Positions 4,085-7,285 of a DNA stretch of 7,285 nucleotides are shown in pieces. Position numbers and translations under genes: made by a program. The notes beneath the pieces were generated by a model. That model worked only from the letters and a program-made list of their open reading frames with translations, did no database searches and was not told where the DNA came from. Numbering within the stretch: the first letter of the stretch is position 1; the number at the start of each line of letters is the position of its first letter. Origin of the DNA: Clostridia bacterium (GTDB taxonomy: Bacteria > Bacillota > Clostridia > Christensenellales > UBA1242); the NCBI GenBank assembly GCA_017622115.1, contig JAGART010000106.1, positions 1-7,285 on the forward strand, written 5' to 3'.

Positions 4085-4284
4085 TGTTCTGTAAATAATT
4101 TCTCTACATCAATTTCCATAAAATTTGCTATTTTTAATAAATATTTTACATCAAATTCGTAATCGTGATTATATATTTTGTGCAAAACGTATAGGGGAAT
4201 ATCACACAATCGGCAAAACTTTGCCTCTGTATGTTCGTGCTTTTTGATAAATTCTTGAATTAACTCTATTTTTAAATAGTACAT
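4060..4284 (-). CDS. small XRE-like helix-turn-helix protein, 74 residues
   Basis: AAGGAG at 4298-4293, eight bases before the ATG at 4284, and a consensus promoter beyond it support this gene. It has the layout of short clostridial XRE proteins: helix 1 IELIQEFIKKH, helix 2 TEAKFCRLCDI, recognition helix PLYVLHKIYNHDY, then DVKYLLKIANFMEIDVEKLF. The homology to XRE is clear in shape but the residues are divergent, and I rate DNA binding as likely rather than certain. The 3' end runs 25 bases into the convergent Cro-like gene, so transcripts of the two genes are antisense to each other there. The promoter carries a palindrome in its spacer, suggesting tight repression, perhaps by itself or by the neighbour at 4377. 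Confidence 0.8.
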   Translation of the reverse strand: MYYLKIELIQEFIKKHEHTEAKFCRLCDIPLYVLHKIYNHDYEFDVKYLLKIANFMEIDVEKLFTEHQPSKPNK

Positions 4285-4313
4285 AATAATTACTCCTTAT
4301 AAATTATATAATT

Positions 4314-4343
4314 ATTATACTATGGCTTTTAGCCATATGTCAA
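4314..4343 (-). promoter_or_regulatory. consensus promoter of the 74-residue HTH gene
   Basis: On the minus strand TTGACA (4343-4338), an 18-base spacer and TATAAT (4319-4314) match the consensus at all twelve positions. The spacer is almost completely filled by the palindrome at 4321-4337. Transcription would begin near 4307. Confidence 0.82.
4321..4337. promoter_or_regulatory. perfect palindromic operator inside the promoter spacer
   Basis: TATGGCT (4321-4327) and AGCCATA (4331-4337) are 7-bp inverted arms around TTT. The site sits between the -35 and -10 boxes of the minus-strand promoter. It is about 27 bp upstream of the -10 box of the divergent gene, so one bound dimer could affect both. 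Confidence 0.65.
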
Positions 4344-4361
4344 GTCAAAATTTAAATAAAA

Positions 4362-4370
4362 TGATATAAT
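4362..4370 (+). promoter_or_regulatory. extended -10 promoter placed for a leaderless mRNA
   Basis: TGATATAAT has a consensus -10 box (4365-4370) preceded by the TGn extension. No good -35 box is present at 16-18 bases. The ATG at 4377 lies six bases after the -10 box, at the expected transcription start. Confidence 0.65.
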
Positions 4371-4376
4371 TTAAAT

Positions 4377-4580
4377 ATGAATAAATTTAAAGATAGATTG
4401 ATTATATCATTAAAGTCCAATAAAATTTCGCAAGTAGAGTTGGCTAAAAGAATTAAGATGTCGCAAACAATAGTTAATAATTATTGTACAGGAAAAAGAG
4501 AGCCAACACTAGACGTGCTGGTTTTGATTTGTAAAGAATTAAATGAGTCAGCAGATTATTTATTAGGATTAAAAGATTAA
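4377..4580 (+). CDS. small XRE/Cro-like regulator, 67 residues, probably leaderless
   Basis: This is a single Cro/CI helix-turn-helix domain: FKDRLIISLKSNK (helix 1), SQVELAKRIKM (helix 2), SQTIVNNYCTGKRE (recognition helix), TLDVLVLICKELNE and YLLGLKD. The start ATG at 4377 gives the family-typical N-terminus, yet no Shine-Dalgarno precedes it. The extended -10 box ends only six bases upstream, so the mRNA probably begins at or within a base or two of the ATG. It resembles the 65-residue protein at 3887. It ends in a 4-bp overlap with the convergent acetyltransferase gene, the two TAA codons sharing TTAA. It is probably a repressor of its own region, and this is inferred from context. Confidence 0.88.
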   Translation: MNKFKDRLIISLKSNKISQVELAKRIKMSQTIVNNYCTGKREPTLDVLVLICKELNESADYLLGLKD

Positions 4581-5098
4581 ATAACTTTATCTGTTATGCG
4601 GATTTGAGTAGTTTGTGTTTTTTCGCAATATTCTGGGTTAAGTAACTTTTCGTAAGTTACTTTTTTTGCATTCATTCCTAATGTTTCATAAAAATTAATT
4701 GCAGGGCGGTTAAAAGACCAAACAGAAACTTCGACAGCATCAATTTTATTTTTAATAGCAAGGTTTTCAATATAATTAAATAGTTCGTGTCCTATGTTGT
4801 TTAATCGTTCGTTTTCTTGTACAACGATTTCGTATATTTCGTAAATTGTGCGAGGCTTTAAGTTTACGGTAGGTTGTAATTGATTAATTTTGCAAAGTGC
4901 TACACCAACAATTTTATTATCTTTTTCATAAACAATACAAAATTTGTCTTCTGCATCAAAAATTTCTTCAAAATATTTTGCGGTCATTGTATGTCTATCA
5001 AAAAATATATCAGGTCTATTTACAAAGTGAATTTTGTATAGTTGTTTGTATAGGTCTTGTACTTGTTTAAAATCTTGTTTTGCTAATTGTCTAATCAT
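4577..5098 (-). CDS. GNAT-family N-acetyltransferase, 173 residues
   Basis: This is a cytoplasmic acetyl-CoA-dependent acetyltransferase of the GNAT superfamily. The N-terminus MIRQLAKQDFKQVQDLYKQL is the usual strand and helix. NKIVGVALCKI (61-71) is a central beta hairpin. YEIYEIVVQENERLNNIGHELF (86-107) is motif A, the CoA-pyrophosphate loop, with Arg98 and Gly103. NRPAINFYETLGM (130-142) is motif B with the conserved Asn and Tyr. The canonical (Q/R)xxGx(G/A) loop is recognisable though not perfect. AGAGGT at 5111-5106 is seven bases before the ATG. The substrate is unknown, and amines, amino acids or protein N-termini are all possible. A terminator and its own promoter separate it from the glycosyltransferase upstream. 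Confidence 0.9.
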   Translation of the reverse strand: MIRQLAKQDFKQVQDLYKQLYKIHFVNRPDIFFDRHTMTAKYFEEIFDAEDKFCIVYEKDNKIVGVALCKINQLQPTVNLKPRTIYEIYEIVVQENERLNNIGHELFNYIENLAIKNKIDAVEVSVWSFNRPAINFYETLGMNAKKVTYEKLLNPEYCEKTQTTQIRITDKVI

Positions 5099-5123
5099 AT
5101 TTATTACCTCTAAAATTTTTTAT

Positions 5124-5132
5124 ATTATATCA
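5124..5132 (-). promoter_or_regulatory. extended -10 promoter of the acetyltransferase gene
   Basis: TGATATAAT (5132-5124) on the minus strand has a consensus -10 box with the TGn extension. No convincing -35 box is present. Transcription would start near 5117, just before the ribosome-binding site. Confidence 0.55.
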
Positions 5133-5154
5133 CAAATAATGTAAAAATATATAA

Positions 5155-5190
5155 AAAAATAGCAAAAAATGCTAAAATTTCGCTATTTTT
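5155..5190 (-). terminator. intrinsic terminator of the glycosyltransferase gene
   Basis: AAAAATAGC (5155-5163) pairs with GCTATTTTT (5182-5190), a 9-bp stem. On the minus strand the stem is followed by further T residues (to about 5153). It lies about 17 bases past the stop codon. The stem is AT-rich, so termination may be incomplete. Confidence 0.65.
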
Positions 5191-5193
5191 AGG

Positions 5194-5213
5194 GTACTAT
5201 GCAGTACTATGCA
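5194..5213. repeat. 10-bp tandem duplication across a stop codon
   Basis: GTACTATGCA occurs twice in a row (5194-5203 and 5204-5213). The glycosyltransferase stop codon (5209-5207) lies in the second copy, and the first copy is in the 3' untranslated region. Confidence 0.8.
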
Positions 5214-6265
5214 AAGAATTTTTCGTTGAATAGTACTTGCGGTGAGTGTGGCTTAAATTTTTTAGATAGTTCGTGATAAAATTTTGCTTGTGAGTATTCG
5301 CCCAAATGATAATAACAAACGCAAAGTTGAATGGCGGGTATAAATTCGAAATAGTCAGGTTCAATCCAACCTGTGGAATTTGGCTGTGAATTTAACGCAA
5401 GTTTAAACCAAAAAATTGCGGTGGTGTAATCTTGAATGTTTAAAAATATATTTGCTAATTCGCAACAAATATTTGCACGAGGTGGGGCATAAGTAAATGA
5501 GTGAAATAAACTTGAAATTGCTTTTTGCTGATTGTTTAAAGATAAGTAACATTTTGCCAAAATTAGACAAGCATCAATTTTGTTTTCAATCCAGCCGTTA
5601 GTTTTTAAAAATTTATTTAAGATGGTTATAGATTTTTTAAAATAGTTGTTGTAAAAAAGTTCTCGGGCATAGTAGTATTGAGCACGAGGCGACAAGTTGA
5701 TATTATTTTTTATTAATTTTTGATAAATTTTTAAATTTCGTTTTGCTGGTGCTGGGGTTAATTTTTTGTGATGAATTTGAATATCGGTGTAAAAAATGTT
5801 GCCGTGTGGGCAAATTACTTCGTGAATGGGTTCAACCCAAACAAAAGAGTTGTCGTTTTTTACAATTCGTTCTCTAAAATATTTAAAAGTCGGTTTTCCT
5901 GTTTCATCGGTGTTTGTTACGTATTCGCACATTATACAATCGGGCGAAGTAGGGGAATTTAGTTGATTTTTTAAATTTAAAAGTTTTTGCTGTTCCGTTG
6001 GCAAAATAATATCATCAGCATCAAGCCACATACAATATTTGCAAGTGGCTTTTGAAAAACTAAAATTTCTAGCCTTACTAAAATCATCACACCATTCAAA
6101 ATCATAAACAAAAGGTGTGTATTTTAGGGCAAGTTCTTTTGTGTTGTCGGTGCTTCCTGTGTCAACAATTATTATTTCATCAGCAAATACTTTTACGCAA
6201 TCCAAAGCACGTGCCAAAACTTTACTTTCATTTTTGACTATCATACAAATTGACAATATATTCAT
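5207..6265 (-). CDS. family 2 glycosyltransferase with C-terminal TPR-like repeats, 352 residues
   Basis: The N-terminal GT-A domain (about 3-170) transfers a sugar from a nucleotide-sugar donor. LSICMIVKNES opens the fold, IIIVDTGSTDNT (31-42) holds the donor-binding Asp35, and WLDADD (80-85) carries the metal-binding DxD. FEWCDDFSKARNFSF (56-70) is typical of the GT2 subgroup fused to tetratricopeptide repeats. Residues 190-340 are paired helices (RELFYNNYFKKSITIL, LAKCYLSLNNQQKAISSL, YYHLGEYSQAKFY) resembling TPRs. There is no membrane segment. The acceptor is unknown. A cell-surface glycan, a peptide or a protein is possible. There is no ribosome-binding site before the ATG, and a promoter ends six bases upstream, so the mRNA may be leaderless. 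TTG and ATG codons occur shortly downstream but would cut into the first strand. Confidence 0.93.
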   Translation of the reverse strand: MNILSICMIVKNESKVLARALDCVKVFADEIIIVDTGSTDNTKELALKYTPFVYDFEWCDDFSKARNFSFSKATCKYCMWLDADDIILPTEQQKLLNLKNQLNSPTSPDCIMCEYVTNTDETGKPTFKYFRERIVKNDNSFVWVEPIHEVICPHGNIFYTDIQIHHKKLTPAPAKRNLKIYQKLIKNNINLSPRAQYYYARELFYNNYFKKSITILNKFLKTNGWIENKIDACLILAKCYLSLNNQQKAISSLFHSFTYAPPRANICCELANIFLNIQDYTTAIFWFKLALNSQPNSTGWIEPDYFEFIPAIQLCVCYYHLGEYSQAKFYHELSKKFKPHSPQVLFNEKFFA

Positions 6266-6271
6266 ATCATT

Positions 6272-6301
6272 ACTATACGTTTTTTGTAAAATTTATGTTA
6301 A
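6272..6301 (-). promoter_or_regulatory. promoter of the glycosyltransferase gene, placed for a leaderless mRNA
   Basis: On the minus strand TTAACA (6301-6296), an 18-base spacer and TATAGT (6277-6272) each match consensus at five of six positions. The ATG begins six bases after the -10 box, at the expected transcription start. Confidence 0.55.
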
Positions 6302-6409
6302 AAAACAATTTTACGCATAATTCGGTTTAAAAATACAAATATTTTTACAAAACCCAAAAAATTTTAAAGTAGTGTTTTTTTAGTTTTTGGTAGTTTGAAA
6401 TATTTTTTA

Positions 6410-6438
6410 TTGACAAACATTTTTCAAAATGTTATTAT
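6410..6438 (+). promoter_or_regulatory. promoter of cysS
   Basis: TTGACA (6410-6415), a 17-base spacer and TATTAT (6433-6438) form a strong promoter, with transcription expected near 6445. The leader of about 70 bases is too short for a T-box and lacks the TGGNACC antiterminator sequence, so this cysS is not T-box controlled from this promoter. Confidence 0.8.
6416..6433. promoter_or_regulatory. 18-bp perfect palindrome filling the cysS promoter spacer
   Basis: AACATTTT (6416-6423) and AAAATGTT (6426-6433) are perfect 8-bp inverted arms around TC. They occupy the entire spacer and the first base of the -10 box, which is the right place for a repressor or a spacer-bending regulator. The arms are AT-rich, so chance is not excluded. 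Confidence 0.45.
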
Positions 6439-6486
6439 TTATTGCAAAAAAATTAATTTTAAAATGTATTTAGGGCAAATCATATA

Positions 6487-6505
6487 TTAAATAGGACTTA
6501 TTTAA
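6487..6505 (+). promoter_or_regulatory. AT-rich hairpin next to the cysS ribosome-binding site
   Basis: TTAAATA (6487-6493) pairs with TATTTAA (6499-6505) around GGACT. The right arm runs into the AAAAGGGG ribosome-binding site (6504-6511) by two bases. The stem is weak, and any effect on translation is speculative. Confidence 0.3.
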
Positions 6506-6516
6506 AAGGGGTTTTT

Positions 6517-7285
6517 ATGGAAAAATTATTCTTATATAATACATTAGGGCATAAGTTGCAAGAGTTTATTCCTATTGATAAAAATTGCGTGCGTATGTAT
6601 AGTTGTGGCCCAACAGTGTATAGTAGAGCTCATATAGGTAATATGCGTGCGTACATTTTTGCAGACACTTTAAAAAGAGTTTTGTCTTACATTGGTTATA
6701 ACGTTAAACACGTAATGAATATTACTGATGTTGGACATTTGACAAGTGATGCAAATGATGGGGAGGACAAATTAGCAAAGGCTGCGAGAGAAACAAATCA
6801 AACTGCGTGGGAAGTTTCTAAAATTTGGACAGAACAATTTTTTGCTGATATAAAGGCATTAAATATTTTACCTGTTGCAACTGCTTGTAAAGCGACAGAA
6901 CACATAGCAGAACAAATTGCACTTGTTAAAAAGTTGGAAGAAAAGGGCTTTACTTATATAACAAGTGATGGTGTTTATTATGACACAACTAAATTTGCAA
7001 ATTATGCAGATTTGGCTCAAATTGATATTGAGGGGTTGCAAGCGGGCAAACGTATTGAAATAGGTGAAAAGAAAAACAAAACAGACTTTGCTTTGTGGAA
7101 ATTTAGTAACCCAAACGAAAAGCGTGATATGGAATGGGATTCGCCGTGGGGTAAAGGTTTCCCCGGTTGGCATATTGAATGTAGTGCTATGTCTATGAAA
7201 TATTTGGGTGAGTCTTTTGATATTCATACGGGCGGAGTGGACCACGTGCCGATTCACCATACAAACGAAATTGCTCAATCAGAAG
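6517..7285 (+). CDS. cysS: cysteinyl-tRNA synthetase, N-terminal 256 residues (runs off the right edge)
   Basis: This essential class I aminoacyl-tRNA synthetase charges tRNA-Cys with cysteine using ATP. The start ATG at 6517 follows AAAAGGGG (6504-6511) by five bases. The catalytic Rossmann domain is recognisable: [18 protein letters not shown] (27-44) contains zinc-ligand Cys30 and the HIGH-type HIGN (39-42). [17 protein letters not shown] (69-85), KTDFALWK (188-195) and [14 protein letters not shown] (218-231) follow, the last with zinc-ligand Cys222. The final visible block [20 protein letters not shown] supplies the remaining zinc ligands, His247 and Glu251. This block has the [12 protein letters not shown] form rather than the more familiar HGGGxDLxFPHH. 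The KMSKS loop and anticodon domain lie beyond the window. The gene is divergent from the glycosyltransferase. Confidence 0.97.
   Translation, partial: MEKLFLYNTLGHKLQEFIPIDKNCVRMYSCGPTVYSRAHIGNMRAYIFADTLKRVLSYIGYNVKHVMNITDVGHLTSDANDGEDKLAKAARETNQTAWEVSKIWTEQFFADIKALNILPVATACKATEHIAEQIALVKKLEEKGFTYITSDGVYYDTTKFANYADLAQIDIEGLQAGKRIEIGEKKNKTDFALWKFSNPNEKRDMEWDSPWGKGFPGWHIECSAMSMKYLGESFDIHTGGVDHVPIHHTNEIAQSE

Noticed and set aside
4243..4250. Further TTTGATAA operator
   Set aside because: It lies inside the 74-residue HTH gene, as a single half site out of the 31-bp phase and away from any promoter.
3216..4580. Integrated element using tRNA-Gly as attachment site, with the HTH genes as its remnant
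   Set aside because: I found no second copy of the tRNA 3' end in the window and no integrase, and the HTH cluster lies on the 5' side of the tRNA. A wider window would be needed to support it.
5768..5962. 64-residue plus-strand frame inside the glycosyltransferase gene
   Set aside because: It lies wholly antisense to a well-supported GT2 gene, without a ribosome-binding site or family resemblance.
6117..6320. 67-residue plus-strand frame over the 5' end of the glycosyltransferase gene
   Set aside because: It is antisense to the conserved GT-A motifs and to the promoter. Its hydrophobic stretch is the complement of the codons for VDTGSTDNT and neighbours.
6439..6516. T-box riboswitch before cysS
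   Set aside because: The leader from the predicted start is about 70 bases, with no specifier stem, no TGGNACC antiterminator bulge and no terminator hairpin.
6868..7278. 136-residue minus-strand frame
   Set aside because: It is antisense to cysS, whose plus-strand frame contains all expected catalytic motifs.

Overview
The window is AT-rich, has strong purine-rich Shine-Dalgarno sequences and sigma70/SigA-type promoters, carries a CCA-encoding tRNA gene, and encodes small XRE regulators and a GT2-TPR glycosyltransferase of the type common in low-GC Bacillota. I infer an uncultured, probably gut-associated, Clostridia-like organism. The family assignment is an inference, with no marker here that fixes the genus. 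No integrase, transposase, CRISPR array or rRNA is visible.

Layout. Positions 1-683 hold two unrecognised minus-strand genes, the first cut by the window edge. From 789 to 2452 a plus-strand pair follows: an unrecognised, mostly helical 216-residue protein, then a Cof-type HAD phosphatase. Positions 2453-3215 contain no credible gene. Instead they hold an island of stem-loop repeats: at least three small palindromic repeat families (two or three copies each, with compensating base changes between copies), two long multi-helix hairpins, and one terminator-like hairpin. A minus-strand tRNA-Gly(UCC) gene follows at 3216-3289, with its own promoter and terminator.

Positions 3399-4580 are a compact cluster of four very small helix-turn-helix genes in alternating orientation (minus, plus, minus, plus). 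The first pair is divergent, like a phage CI/Cro switch. Between them are three TTTG(A/G)TAA operator-like sites starting exactly 31 bp apart. The second divergent pair (4284 and 4377) shares a 93-bp intergenic region. There the minus promoter carries a perfect palindrome inside its -35/-10 spacer, and the plus promoter appears to give a leaderless mRNA. Next come a minus-strand GNAT acetyltransferase (4577-5098) and a minus-strand GT2-TPR glycosyltransferase (5207-6265), separated by a terminator. The window closes with the first 256 residues of cysteinyl-tRNA synthetase on the plus strand, transcribed divergently from a promoter whose spacer is also filled by a palindrome.

The parts do not form one pathway. 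The housekeeping pieces are cysS, tRNA-Gly, the HAD phosphatase, the acetyltransferase and the glycosyltransferase. Two accessory-looking tracts lie among them: the hairpin-repeat island and the mini-HTH cluster. These two tracts are the most likely places for undescribed biology.
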